Source of the DNA: Corynebacterium kroppenstedtii
GTDB taxonomy: Bacteria; Actinomycetota; Actinomycetes; Mycobacteriales; Mycobacteriaceae
Direction of reading: 5' to 3'
Assembly (NCBI RefSeq): GCF_016894245.1
Contig: NZ_CP069792.1
Location: 1,488,001-1,552,000 of the forward strand
DNA length: 64,000 nt
In this document: piece after piece, positions 1 to 9,332 of the stretch
How the letters are laid out: each line of letters begins with the position of its first letter
Numbering within the stretch: the stretch's first letter is position 1
Made by a program: the position numbers and the translations under genes
The notes under the pieces: model-generated
What the model was told of the DNA's origin: nothing
What the model saw: the letters and a program-made list of their open reading frames with translations, nothing else
Database searches by the model: none

Positions 1-199
1 ACTGCGTGATATCGCCTTCCCCGCCATCGTCTTCGCGGTCGAGCAACCCCAACCGTAAGGCTGAGAAGAGTTTACGGAACTGCACGGCTCGTAGGCGGTA
101 GGTCAGCCACAGGCCGGTCCCCAGCAGCAGGGGGATGAGGACGAATGGGCCCCATACGACGGAATCGACGTCGGAGAGCCAGGAGGAGAAGGAATCCAT
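1..199 (-). CDS. Sodium:alanine symporter (AGCS family), N-terminal part only
   Basis: Reading the minus strand from an ATG at 199 gives 66 residues open to the window edge: a short hydrophilic start, a hydrophobic segment (about residues 15-30, with VVWGPF and LLLGTGLWLTYRLRAVQFR), then DREDDGGEGDI. The pattern of a first membrane helix followed by LGTGLxLTxRLRxxQFR and ending near GDI is what AGCS (alanine or glycine:cation symporter) proteins show at their start. The family imports small neutral amino acids with sodium. Only about one seventh of a usual protein is present, so substrate and integrity cannot be judged. Confidence 0.75.
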   Translation of the reverse strand, partial: MDSFSSWLSDVDSVVWGPFVLIPLLLGTGLWLTYRLRAVQFRKLFSALRLGLLDREDDGGEGDITQ

Positions 200-450
200 G
201 GATAAAAAGATACAGATTGCCTGTGAAGAAACTTATTAAATCCTCGGAAAATGTGAAGAATTAACATAGATGTAGCATCGCGCCACGTCGGTGAGGTAGT
301 TCTTACCAGGCTTAATCAAAAAAGAAAAGGGATCGGCGGCGAGAATCGACCAGGAGTGGGTTACCGTGGCAATGCCCGTGAGGCTATGCTAGAGCTCCAT
401 TGCGAGGTACCCGGAAACGGATGTGCCGTTCACACGAAAGATGGAAGTAC

Positions 451-948
451 ATGGATACGGTGGTACAGAGCGGAAACGCGGGCTCACAAGAAAGCCATAG
501 GTCTCTCATTCTCGACATCATCAGCTTGATTACTCGGCTGGCTATGGCTGCTGTATGGATCATCAGTGGATTTTCAAAGTTGAGTGATTCATTACAGACT
601 CAGCAGGCAATAAATGCGTATGAGATTCTTCCTAGAGATCTTATTTCACCTCTCGCGGCAGGGTTGCCGGTGTTTGAAATCGCGTTGGGTGTGCTGTTCC
701 TTCTCGGGATTTTCTTGCGCCCAGCTGCGGTGATCTCGATCGGTCTATTGACTGTATTTATTATCGCGATCATTTCTGCGTGGGCCCGAGGGCTCAGTAT
801 TGATTGCGGGTGTTTCGGCGGTGGCGGAGCGGATCCTAACGCGGGCCCGGCTACCTATTTAACCGAGATAGGACGCGACCTCGGGTTTATAGTACTTTCG
901 TTATGGACCGTGTGGCGGCCGTACAAGAGGTTCGCATTGCACCCGTAG
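451..948 (+). CDS. MauE/DoxX-type redox-associated membrane protein
   Basis: A 165-residue membrane protein with four likely transmembrane helices (about 20-40, 68-90, 92-112, 138-153). A CGCFGGGG motif (Cys119, Cys121) follows helix 3; this paired cysteine motif marks the MauE/DoxX redox-associated family, thought to pass electrons to or from a periplasmic thiol protein. The next gene is a DsbA-like thioredoxin-fold protein, which fits that role. The ATG at 451 is chosen because the longer reading from 400 starts at TTG and adds only a basic tail; a weak ATGGAAG-type ribosome site lies just before 451. The function in disulfide chemistry is inferred from family and neighbour, not proven by the sequence. 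Confidence 0.72.
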   Translation: MDTVVQSGNAGSQESHRSLILDIISLITRLAMAAVWIISGFSKLSDSLQTQQAINAYEILPRDLISPLAAGLPVFEIALGVLFLLGIFLRPAAVISIGLLTVFIIAIISAWARGLSIDCGCFGGGGADPNAGPATYLTEIGRDLGFIVLSLWTVWRPYKRFALHP

Positions 949-1076
949 TTTGCACTGACGGGTTCTAAAGAGGGCACCGGAGGGTTCCCTACATGAAAGG
1001 AATACGTAAACTAGGAAAGCTATGGGCGCGATGCTGGTTCGCGTCACCACTTGAAAAGTAAACTGCGAGGACTTCA

Positions 1077-1850
1077 TTGAGTAGTAACAAGATTAAAGCG
1101 CCAAATGAGAAAAACAACGGCTTTATCTGGGCAATTGCCGTCATCGTTATCATTATCGCCGTGGTGATTGGCTTTGTCATTATTAATGACAAGAACAACA
1201 GCTCGTCCTCAAGTGACGCCGCGAAAGATCAAGCCGATGTCACAGCCGACTTCACTCTTGACGGCTCGACAGCGAACTTTAAGAGCAGCGATGCTAAATC
1301 AGACGTTCCCACCGTCGACCTGTATGACGACTTAACGTGTCCTCACTGTGCAGACTTGGAATCGAGCACTGGGTCATCCCTTCTCGACGCTGTCAATCAG
1401 GGAAAGCTGAACCTGAATATCCGCACGATGAACTTCCTGGATAAAGGTCAGAACGGAAAGCTTGACGAGCAGGGCCCAGCAACCAAGGCTTTGACGGCGC
1501 TGTACGCGGTGGCCAAGTCGGGTGACGGAAAGCTGTATTGGAACTATCGAGCCAGCCTGTTTGAAAACCAGCAGAAAGTTTATGGTTCGTGGGGCTATGA
1601 CAACTTTGCAGACCTTGCCAAGGATATGGGTGCATCCAAGGGTGTCGTGAAAGACATCAAGGACGCGAAGTATCACAAGGACGCCCTGAAATTGGCTGAG
1701 GACAATGAAAAGAAGCTAACCAAGGAAGGCGATGGGCAGGTGTCTAGCCCGCGCGTCTTCGTCAACGGTAAAGAACTCAAGTTGCAGTCCTCTGACCAGC
1801 ACACTTTCGAAGATTGGGTGCCCCGAGCCGAAAGTGGCAAGGTCGAATAA
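1077..1850 (+). CDS. Membrane-anchored DsbA-like thiol oxidoreductase
   Basis: A 257-residue protein starting at TTG with GCGAGGA at 1066-1072 as ribosome site. Residues 15-36 form a single hydrophobic anchor, then a Ser/Asp-rich linker, then a thioredoxin-fold domain with the CPHC active site (Cys88, Cys91) in DDLTCPHCADLE. A SSPRVFVNGKEL stretch near the end carries the cis-proline region. This is the DsbA/DSBA-like family: it should face outside the membrane and form or rearrange disulfides in exported proteins. It follows the MauE/DoxX gene by 128 bases, and a hairpin terminator comes after it. Assignment to fold is firm; substrates are unknown. Confidence 0.85.
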   Translation: MSSNKIKAPNEKNNGFIWAIAVIVIIIAVVIGFVIINDKNNSSSSSDAAKDQADVTADFTLDGSTANFKSSDAKSDVPTVDLYDDLTCPHCADLESSTGSSLLDAVNQGKLNLNIRTMNFLDKGQNGKLDEQGPATKALTALYAVAKSGDGKLYWNYRASLFENQQKVYGSWGYDNFADLAKDMGASKGVVKDIKDAKYHKDALKLAEDNEKKLTKEGDGQVSSPRVFVNGKELKLQSSDQHTFEDWVPRAESGKVE

Positions 1851-1899
1851 GCGATATTCACCGGGCCCGAAAAGACTCTCAATTAAGACGCGTCATATG

Positions 1900-1937
1900 A
1901 GGGAATCAGTCAACAAGAGACTGGTTCCCTTTTTCTC
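1900..1937 (+). terminator. Rho-independent terminator after the DsbA-like gene
   Basis: A 12-bp stem (1900-1911 with 1919-1930, one wobble) around a 7-base loop is followed by TTTTTCTCT. It closes the redox pair transcription unit. Confidence 0.8.
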
Positions 1938-2100
1938 TGCCCTCTTCGGTGTCCCCTGTGGCGGCTACAGATACCGCTTGTGAAAAGCCCCCACGTGGGG
2001 ATATGAGGGTGCGGCTTTCGTCGAAAAGGGGGAAACTGGAGGATGAAAGTTTGTATTGTCGCCAATTATCAGCGTTGTCTTATTTCTGAGGAGGCCCATC

Positions 2101-3732
2101 ATGGCACACCCCCGCGCTGGCCAGCTAGCTCAGCCCGAGGATCTTATTGACCTCGCCGAACTTGTCACTGCGTATTACACGAAACATCCTGATCCGGAAA
2201 ACATCGATCAGCAGGTCGTTTTTGGCACGTCGGGGCACCGGGGGTCATCACTGGACACCGCCTTTAATGAGGATCACATTCTTGCAACGACGCAGGCCAT
2301 CGTCGATTACCGCACAAAAGAAGGCATAGACGGTCCGCTATTTGTTGGGCGGGATACGCATGGTTTGTCAGAGCCAGCGATGATTTCTGCCCTGGAGGTC
2401 CTCGTCGGCAACAAAGTGACGACGCTTGTGGATTCCGCGGGGAAGTACACGCCGACGCCTGCTGTGTCCCACGCGATTCTTACGCATGAGCATCCGAAGG
2501 CTGATGGCATTGTGATCACGCCGTCTCACAATCCACCGCGGGACGGAGGCTTTAAATACAATCCCCCGACGGGTGGCCCTGCCGGGACGGATGCAACCGG
2601 GTGGATCGCGGATCGTGCTAACGAGTACATCGCGCAGGGGCTCAAAGGGGTCACACGCACGCCTGTCAGCGGCGTCACGGATTGGGGAGATTACCTCCGG
2701 CCCTTCGATTTCATGTCGGATTACATTGATGACCTTCCGTCGATCGTCAATCTTGATGCGATTCGCGATGCAGGGGTCCGCATTGGTGCTGATCCGATGG
2801 GTGGTGCATCGGTCGATTACTGGGGTGCGATTGCAGATAAGCACCGGCTAGATCTCACCGTGGTTAACCCGCTGGTCGATGCGACATGGCGCTTCATGAC
2901 CCTGGATACAGACGGTAAAATCCGCATGGATTGCTCCAGCCCGAATTCAATGGCGTCGTTGGTGCATAACCGCGATAAGTACGACATCGCGACGGGCAAT
3001 GATGCCGATTCTGACCGCCACGGCATAGTTACTCCCGACGCTGGTCTGATGAATCCGAACCACTATCTGGCCGTCGTCATTGATTATCTTTTCGCGCATC
3101 GCCCGCAGTGGGCAGATTCGACGGCCGTCGGGAAGACGGTGGTGTCGTCGTCGATGATTGACCGTGTCGTGGAAAAACTCGGCCGCAAGCTTGTTGAGGT
3201 TCCTGTTGGTTTTAAGTGGTTCGTCCCGGGTCTGATATCAGGCGAGATTGGTTTCGGTGGCGAAGAGTCGGCGGGGGCTTCATTCCTCCGCTTCGACGGA
3301 ACCGTGTGGTCAACGGATAAGGACGGGTTGATTCTTAACCTGCTGGCCAGCGAAATCAAAGCGGTAACGGGCAAGACGCCGTCCGAGCGGTACGCGGAAT
3401 TGACGGAGGAGTTTGGCGCTCCCGCCTACGCGCGTACCGACGCCGAGGCTAACCGTGAACAGAAAGATCGGTTGAAGAAGTTGTCCCCGTCGGACGTCAC
3501 CGCGACGACTCTGGCTGGGGAGGAGATCACGAACAAGCTGACCGAAGCGCCCGGTAACAATGCGGCGATTGGCGGACTGAAAGTCGTGACAGAGAACGCG
3601 TGGTTCGCTGCTCGGCCCTCGGGCACCGAAGATAAATACAAGATTTATGCGGAGTCCTTCAAAGGTGACGATCACTTGGCCGACGTTCAGCACGAGGCGC
3701 AGCAGCTTGTTGAAGGCGTTCTAGGCAAATAA
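2101..3732 (+). CDS. pgm: Phosphoglucomutase (alpha-D-glucose-specific)
   Basis: A 543-residue enzyme interconverting glucose-1-phosphate and glucose-6-phosphate, linking glycolysis with glycogen, trehalose and wall polysaccharide precursors. It shows the phosphohexomutase signature: FGTSGHRG near the start (41-48), the phosphoserine loop [11 protein letters not shown] with Ser142, the metal loop DADSDRHG (Asp301, 303, 305), the sugar loop GEESAG and the phosphate loop [11 protein letters not shown]. Length equals the bacterial Pgm subfamily (about 545). The ATG at 2101 is preceded by GAGGAGG at the proper spacing; the frame is open to 2056 but without such a site. A second, differently built phosphohexomutase domain lies at 40183-42768. 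Confidence 0.95.
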   Translation: MAHPRAGQLAQPEDLIDLAELVTAYYTKHPDPENIDQQVVFGTSGHRGSSLDTAFNEDHILATTQAIVDYRTKEGIDGPLFVGRDTHGLSEPAMISALEVLVGNKVTTLVDSAGKYTPTPAVSHAILTHEHPKADGIVITPSHNPPRDGGFKYNPPTGGPAGTDATGWIADRANEYIAQGLKGVTRTPVSGVTDWGDYLRPFDFMSDYIDDLPSIVNLDAIRDAGVRIGADPMGGASVDYWGAIADKHRLDLTVVNPLVDATWRFMTLDTDGKIRMDCSSPNSMASLVHNRDKYDIATGNDADSDRHGIVTPDAGLMNPNHYLAVVIDYLFAHRPQWADSTAVGKTVVSSSMIDRVVEKLGRKLVEVPVGFKWFVPGLISGEIGFGGEESAGASFLRFDGTVWSTDKDGLILNLLASEIKAVTGKTPSERYAELTEEFGAPAYARTDAEANREQKDRLKKLSPSDVTATTLAGEEITNKLTEAPGNNAAIGGLKVVTENAWFAARPSGTEDKYKIYAESFKGDDHLADVQHEAQQLVEGVLGK

Positions 3733-3738
3733 AGGCCT

Positions 3739-3762
3739 GGCCTTATCAAGGCCCGGTCTTTT
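3739..3762 (+). terminator. Likely terminator after pgm
   Basis: GGCCTT / AAGGCC stem (3739-3744 with 3748-3753) followed after CGG by TCTTTT. The stem is short, so termination strength is uncertain. Confidence 0.5.
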
Positions 3763-3775
3763 CCAGTACGTACAA

Positions 3776-3805
3776 CAAAATCCCTGGTCAACATTGACCA
3801 GGGAT
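3776..3805 (-). terminator. Terminator of tRNA-Ala
   Basis: A perfect 12-bp inverted repeat (3780-3791 with 3794-3805) around a CA loop. On the minus strand it is followed by TTTGTTGTAC, directly downstream of the tRNA. Confidence 0.75.
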
Positions 3806-3809
3806 GATG

Positions 3810-3882
3810 TGGAGCTAACGGGACTCGAACCCGTGACCCCCACACTGCCAGTGTGGTGCGCTACCAGCTGCGCCATAGCCCC
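3810..3882 (-). tRNA. tRNA-Ala (anticodon GGC)
   Basis: The minus strand folds into a 73-nt cloverleaf: acceptor GGGGCTA / TAGCTCC with one G-T pair, discriminator A, D arm GCGC...GCGC, anticodon stem CCACA / TGTGG with loop CTGGCAG, and T loop GGGTTCGAGTCCC. CCA is not encoded. The minus-strand terminator hairpin lies just beyond it. Confidence 0.93.
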
Positions 3883-4030
3883 TTAGACCACGATTAATTT
3901 ACTCATCAAGAAGATTTTAGACAAATCACCAGGTGGGTAGGTTTATTCCGTTGACAGATAGTTGCTAATGAGTCAGCAGAGTGTCGGCGTACGTGCGCAA
4001 ATTTTGTCGGTCTGGGGTCTCTTTTCCGCG

Positions 4031-4919
<889 letters not shown>

Positions 4920-5029
4920 GCCCCTTAGCTGCGATAGTGCCAGTCAGTGGTGCATGGGAATACTTTTCATGACGGTTTGTTGATATGTCATGTAAATGTT
5001 TTTCCCACCATCGAGGGAAGGATTGAACG

Positions 5030-6157
5030 ATGCAGTTCGGACTATTCACTGTTAGCGACATCACTACTGATCCCACTACTGGAAAGACGCCTACCGAGCA
5101 TGAGCGCATCCAGGCTTGGGACGCGATGGCCCGCAAAGCGGAAGAGGTTGGCTTAGATGTTTTCGCGATCGGCGAGCATCACAACCCTCCGTTCTTCTCC
5201 TCGAGCCCCACGACGGCACTGGCGCACCTCGCCGCCAAATACCCGAAACTGCTGTATTCGACGTCTACCACGCTGATTACCACCAATGATCCAGTGAAGA
5301 TCGCTGAAGACTACGCCATGCTGCAGCACCTCACTGACGGCAACATCGATCTCATGATGGGACGGGGCAACACCGGTGCGGTGTACCCGTGGTTCGGTAA
5401 AGATATCCGTAAGGGTATTCCGCTGGCTATTGAGAACTACCACCTACTGCGCCGGCTATGGCGCGAAGACGTGGTGAATTGGAAGGGTGAGTTTCGTACC
5501 TCACTCCAAAGCTTTACGAGCACCCCGCGACCGTTGGACGATACGCCACCATTTGTGTGGCATGGTTCCATCCGCTCGCCAGAAATCGCAGAGCAGGCCG
5601 CTTATTATAGCGACGGTTTCTTCCACAACAACATTTTCTGGAATATCGAGCACACCCAGCAGATGGTGAAGCTTTACCGCGAGCGCTATGAGCACTACGG
5701 CCACGGATCTGCCGACGAAGCAATCGTCGGCCTTGGTGGTCACGTTTTTATGGCGGAGACGGAAGCAGAAGCTAAAAAGTTCTTCCGCCCCTATTTTGAT
5801 AATGCACCTGTTTATGGCCACGGCCCAACGCTCGAAGAGTTTGAAGCCATGACCCCGTTGACCGTTGGTACGCCGGAGCAAGTTATAGAAAAGTACCTGG
5901 GGTACGCCGATGCTGTTGGGGACTATCAGCGTCAGCTATTCCTGGTTGATCATGCCGGTGTGCCGCTGGACAACGTACTGGAGCAGATCGAAATCCTGGG
6001 GAAGGAAGTCGTCCCGGTGTTGCGTCGCGAGTTTGAGGCGCGACGCCCAGCGCACGTCCCATCGGATCCCCCGACGCATGCATCGCTGGTGGCTCAAGGG
6101 CCGGATTCTCCGTTCCACCTCGTCCAGCCGGTTAAGGCATATGAAGAAAATAGCTAA
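5030..6157 (+). CDS. FMN-dependent luciferase-like monooxygenase (CE1758-type)
   Basis: A 375-residue member of the bacterial luciferase (LLM) fold. It opens with MQFGLFTVSDIT, has GEHHNPPF around 47-54 and LMMGRGNTGAVYPWFG in the middle, the usual features of LLM flavin monooxygenases that use reduced FMN and oxygen. The gene following it encodes an FMN reductase; this pair matches the described CE1758/CE1759 families found together in corynebacteria and relatives. The physiological substrate is unknown. The start has GAAGGA at a good distance. The two genes are separated by 61 bases and probably form one transcript. Confidence 0.85.
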   Translation: MQFGLFTVSDITTDPTTGKTPTEHERIQAWDAMARKAEEVGLDVFAIGEHHNPPFFSSSPTTALAHLAAKYPKLLYSTSTTLITTNDPVKIAEDYAMLQHLTDGNIDLMMGRGNTGAVYPWFGKDIRKGIPLAIENYHLLRRLWREDVVNWKGEFRTSLQSFTSTPRPLDDTPPFVWHGSIRSPEIAEQAAYYSDGFFHNNIFWNIEHTQQMVKLYRERYEHYGHGSADEAIVGLGGHVFMAETEAEAKKFFRPYFDNAPVYGHGPTLEEFEAMTPLTVGTPEQVIEKYLGYADAVGDYQRQLFLVDHAGVPLDNVLEQIEILGKEVVPVLRREFEARRPAHVPSDPPTHASLVAQGPDSPFHLVQPVKAYEENS

Positions 6158-6218
6158 GCTACCGTGCATTCGTAGCTAGCCATTAATTCATCGGTGAAGC
6201 AGAAAGGCGTAACGAATA

Positions 6219-6869
6219 ATGAAGAAGGTCGCGGTTATTAACGCAGGCGTGGGGACCCCTTCGAACACCAAGATGCTAATTGACTCTATTACTGGAGCAT
6301 TGGAGTCCCAAGTGTCCAAGCGCGGCGACGCAGTCGAGATTGAGATAATTAACTTGCGGCCGCTCGCTAAAGAATTAGCCACAGTGATGACCACTGGTAT
6401 GGCCGGTGAGAAGTTAACCCAAGCAAAGAAAACGCTCTCAGCTGCCGACGGCGTGATCGCAGCCTCCCCCGTGTTTACCTCGAGTTACACCGGACTATTC
6501 AAGATGTTCATGGATTCCTTGGACACCAATGCCCTCAACGGCATGCCGGTCTTGATCGCGGCCACAGCGGGTAGTCCTCGCCATGCGCTCATGCTCGATT
6601 ACTCGATGCGTCCACTGTTTACATACTTGCGCGCCACGGTCATGCCCACAGGTGTCTTTGCTGCTACAGAGGACTTTGGCCAAGAGACTGACCTCACGCG
6701 CCGGGCCAATCGTGCGGCTTCGGAACTTGCCGGTTATCTCTTGGCGACGACGGGAGCTGTGGAGGGATTCGGCCCAGACCTGACAGAGGCGGCCCCTGAG
6801 CGCAAGGACGGCGTGAAAGTCTCCCACTCCCGCGACTTTGAGGACCTTTTACGTGGTCACGAGGGGTAA
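6219..6869 (+). CDS. LLM-partnered NAD(P)H:FMN reductase (CE1759-type)
   Basis: A 216-residue flavodoxin-like NADPH-dependent FMN reductase. The start, VAVINAGVGTPSNTKMLID, forms the phosphate loop, ASPVFTSSYTGLFKMFMDSLD is the flavin-contacting region, and AATAGSPRHALMLDYSMRPL follows. It should supply reduced FMN to the monooxygenase encoded just upstream; such partner reductases belong to a family defined by this adjacency. The start is ATG with AGAAAGGCG upstream. It converges with the Gfo/Idh gene, 40 bases away, with no clear terminator between. Confidence 0.85.
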   Translation: MKKVAVINAGVGTPSNTKMLIDSITGALESQVSKRGDAVEIEIINLRPLAKELATVMTTGMAGEKLTQAKKTLSAADGVIAASPVFTSSYTGLFKMFMDSLDTNALNGMPVLIAATAGSPRHALMLDYSMRPLFTYLRATVMPTGVFAATEDFGQETDLTRRANRAASELAGYLLATTGAVEGFGPDLTEAAPERKDGVKVSHSRDFEDLLRGHEG

Positions 6870-6909
6870 CGGTTGCTGAGAGGCGTGGTGCTGGGGAAAC
6901 TCCGGTGAG

Positions 6910-8076
6910 CTAGAGTTCCTCAGTCGCCTGCACAGCGATGTCATCCTCGCCCGGCTTTGATGGGGCGGGGATTTTTTGTGCTTCATCAGGACTAATTCGA
7001 CGTTCCCGCGTCCGAGGCTCCAGTGAGACTGGACGCCCGGTTTCCAGCGACTCCTTAACCGCTTCACACACGCGTATGTCGAGCAGGCCCTCCTCTCCGT
7101 TGGGCTCCGGGGATTTGTTCTCGTTGACGCATCTCAGGAAATAGCGGGTCTCACCAGCGAATTGATCCTTGGCATTGTAATGCCATTCTTCGGTGGTATC
7201 AGTACCGCTGCCTTCTTCGTCGGCAATTGAAACAGTCGCGTGAAGATCGGAGCCTTCACCCCACATGTACGCCGACGGGGATACCACCGTTCCCTTCGAC
7301 GCTGCCAGTGTGAAACCTTCGGCTGAGGACGTCGAATAGCTCGTCGTAAATTGGGCAGTCCGTCCACTATCGAATCCAAGAGAAACACTGACCGTGGGTG
7401 TGGTGTCCAGGCCGGTACCCTCGTGGTGGCCACCGATCGCGTACACGGTCGTCGGTTCCTCTTCATATAGGTTCCGAGCCATATTGAGTGCATAGACCCC
7501 GAGATCGGGAACCGGGCCACCCCAGAATCCGTGGTTGGCGCGGTGATTCTCCGGGTTAATGGTGTGGCTGAACTGGGATGTGAAATAACGCGCCTCGCCA
7601 AGTTTGCCCGAGCGGACAAGCTCCACAAGGTCAGTCATGAACGGGTCCGTATGCATGCGGTAGGCGAGCATGAGCGTTGTGCCCGTTTTATCGGCCGCGT
7701 CGAGCATAGCTTGACAGTCGTCGACCGACGGAGCCATTGGCTTTTCACACAACACGGGAATGCCAGCGTGAAGTGCGGGGATGGTGAATTCGCGGTGACG
7801 GTCAACCGGCGTCGCAACGTAGACAGCGTCGATATCGCCGGAGTCGAGGAGTTCCTGGTATCGGTCATAGGAATAGCCGGGGACGTGATAGCGCTCGGCC
7901 TTGTTGGGATCCGACGTGACGACGGCGTCTAGCTGTGCCTCGGGTAATTGCGCGAGTCCAGGAAGGAAGGCTTGTTGCGCGATTTGTCCGAGTCCAACCA
8001 CGGCAAAACGATAAGGGTGGCCAGGTGAGTCTGGGGTCGTGTTCGATGATGTGTTTTCCACGGTGTTATCCGACAT
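6910..8076 (-). CDS. Gfo/Idh/MocA-family NAD(P)-dependent oxidoreductase
   Basis: A 388-residue protein. An N-terminal Rossmann domain begins RFAVVGLGQIAQQAFLPGL, and the family motif VLCEKPMA follows; the C-terminal half is the mixed alpha/beta substrate domain. Family members oxidise or reduce sugars, inositols or related polyols, but the sequence does not settle which. No sugar genes are adjacent. The ATG at 8076 is preferred because homology begins shortly after it; an in-frame ATG at 8157 would add 27 residues and sits close to a TACTAT-like box at about 8175-8180, so a leaderless longer form is possible. Confidence 0.8.
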   Translation of the reverse strand: MSDNTVENTSSNTTPDSPGHPYRFAVVGLGQIAQQAFLPGLAQLPEAQLDAVVTSDPNKAERYHVPGYSYDRYQELLDSGDIDAVYVATPVDRHREFTIPALHAGIPVLCEKPMAPSVDDCQAMLDAADKTGTTLMLAYRMHTDPFMTDLVELVRSGKLGEARYFTSQFSHTINPENHRANHGFWGGPVPDLGVYALNMARNLYEEEPTTVYAIGGHHEGTGLDTTPTVSVSLGFDSGRTAQFTTSYSTSSAEGFTLAASKGTVVSPSAYMWGEGSDLHATVSIADEEGSGTDTTEEWHYNAKDQFAGETRYFLRCVNENKSPEPNGEEGLLDIRVCEAVKESLETGRPVSLEPRTRERRISPDEAQKIPAPSKPGEDDIAVQATEEL

Positions 8077-8207
8077 AGAAGCCAGCGTAGGTCGGGATCC
8101 TCGGTCGCGTCGAGTGTACGAGGGTGACGGCTGCGGGTCTGCGAGAGCTGTGCGCATGAGAGCTGTGAGGCTCGCGATAGTAAATAAGAAATTATTATGC
8201 GTATTTA

Positions 8208-8226
8208 AAAAATTAGGCTAATCTAC
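8208..8226. promoter_or_regulatory. Weak DtxR-like iron box
   Basis: This 19-base stretch centred on TTAGGCTAA matches about 13 of 19 positions of the known corynebacterial DtxR consensus; the right half is good and the left half is an A run. It lies between the divergent Gfo/Idh gene and the MTB12-like gene. Treat as a lead only. Confidence 0.25.
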
Positions 8227-8277
8227 ACACATATTCCTTTTTGTTCAAGGTTAAACTGCACATAGGTGGCACCGCAC

Positions 8278-9294
8278 ATGTCCTCCAATCGCCTGGGGCC
8301 AGATCAGTCCAGCCCGTCAGAATTCGACCCACCCTATGATGGTTCCGTCGGCCAGTCAGGTTATGGTAATCAGCCCGATAATGCCCCGACGGAGAATTTC
8401 GGCCTGGGGGAGAGCACTCAGCAAAGCGGCGTGAACCACCGCGTTAACTGGCCGACCGTCATGATGGCCGGCGGGGTAGCGGCTATCGTTGCGGCGGTCA
8501 TCCTGGCGATTGGTGTCGTCGGGTTGTCCCGCCACGGAGATGACAATTCAGCCACGTACGTCGCGGAGGAGTCGACCGATGCCCAGGGACATAAGGTCCT
8601 GAAGAAGTCGCCGGTCCCGTCGAGTGCGAAGAAATCGAAACATGCTACTGGCAAAAATGGGCACGATAAGAATGGGACGAGCAAGGGTGCCACTGGTGGT
8701 GGTGCCCTGGGCGCTCCGACTGAGGGGAAGAAAGCATCGTCGGGCGGAAACTCGGACTCGAGATCGGGTTCTGGATTGAATGGTAATGGTCGTGAGTCAG
8801 GGTCTGATTCATCTCAGAATGGGCAGGATGAGTCCAACGCCGGGGATGATGATGCCGATGATAGTGGCGTATCGGATTCAGATTCTGGGAACCGCAGGTG
8901 GACGCCGTCGTCACCGTTGCCAGCCAACTACACCGTGACTGACCCTAATCCTTCGCTCGACGAGCTTAACGGGATTGTTTACTTCCTGACTGCCACGGAT
9001 GCCTCGGATGAAGCCAAGAAAGCGAATATTGAGGCACCCGATGCCGTGGTTGTTCCGAAGACTGTCTCGCGAATTGGTCTATTCCGTGCGCCACGCGGTG
9101 GTAGTCGCTTAACGGAGCCAATGGAGCGACATGGCGACACCATTACTGTTCAACTTCACTCCTTTTCTGCGGGGATTCCCGACATTTCAATGCCTATCGA
9201 CTTTGTCTATAAGGATGGGAATTGGCGGTTGGCGAGTTCATCAATGTGCCAAGGTGTGAAGACCGTTGGCCTCCCCATTTATTGCAACGCTTAG
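8278..9294 (+). CDS. Membrane-anchored protein with MTB12-like extracellular domain
   Basis: A 338-residue protein: cytoplasmic Gln/Ser/Pro-rich start, one transmembrane helix (about residues 62-86), a long low-complexity linker rich in Ser, Gly, Asp and Lys, then a C-terminal domain of about 120 residues with PSLDELNGIVYFLTATDAS, FSAGIPDISMPIDFVYKDGNWRLASSSMC. The latter resembles the low-molecular-weight antigen MTB12/CFP-2 domain of mycobacteria and corynebacteria, whose role is not established. The ATG at 8278 has AGGTGG 8 bases upstream; a GTG at 8266 is also in frame. The gene leads into an ABC transporter pair 38 bases on, which suggests a joint envelope function. Confidence 0.7.
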   Translation: MSSNRLGPDQSSPSEFDPPYDGSVGQSGYGNQPDNAPTENFGLGESTQQSGVNHRVNWPTVMMAGGVAAIVAAVILAIGVVGLSRHGDDNSATYVAEESTDAQGHKVLKKSPVPSSAKKSKHATGKNGHDKNGTSKGATGGGALGAPTEGKKASSGGNSDSRSGSGLNGNGRESGSDSSQNGQDESNAGDDDADDSGVSDSDSGNRRWTPSSPLPANYTVTDPNPSLDELNGIVYFLTATDASDEAKKANIEAPDAVVVPKTVSRIGLFRAPRGGSRLTEPMERHGDTITVQLHSFSAGIPDISMPIDFVYKDGNWRLASSSMCQGVKTVGLPIYCNA

Positions 9295-9332
9295 GTAATC
9301 GGCGTGATGAGTGTTAAGAAAAGGTCAGCGTC

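Noticed and set aside
3952..3957. TTGACA as -35 of the butA promoter
   Set aside because: No acceptable -10 box at 16-19 bases; the TACACT at 4031 is too far to pair with it.
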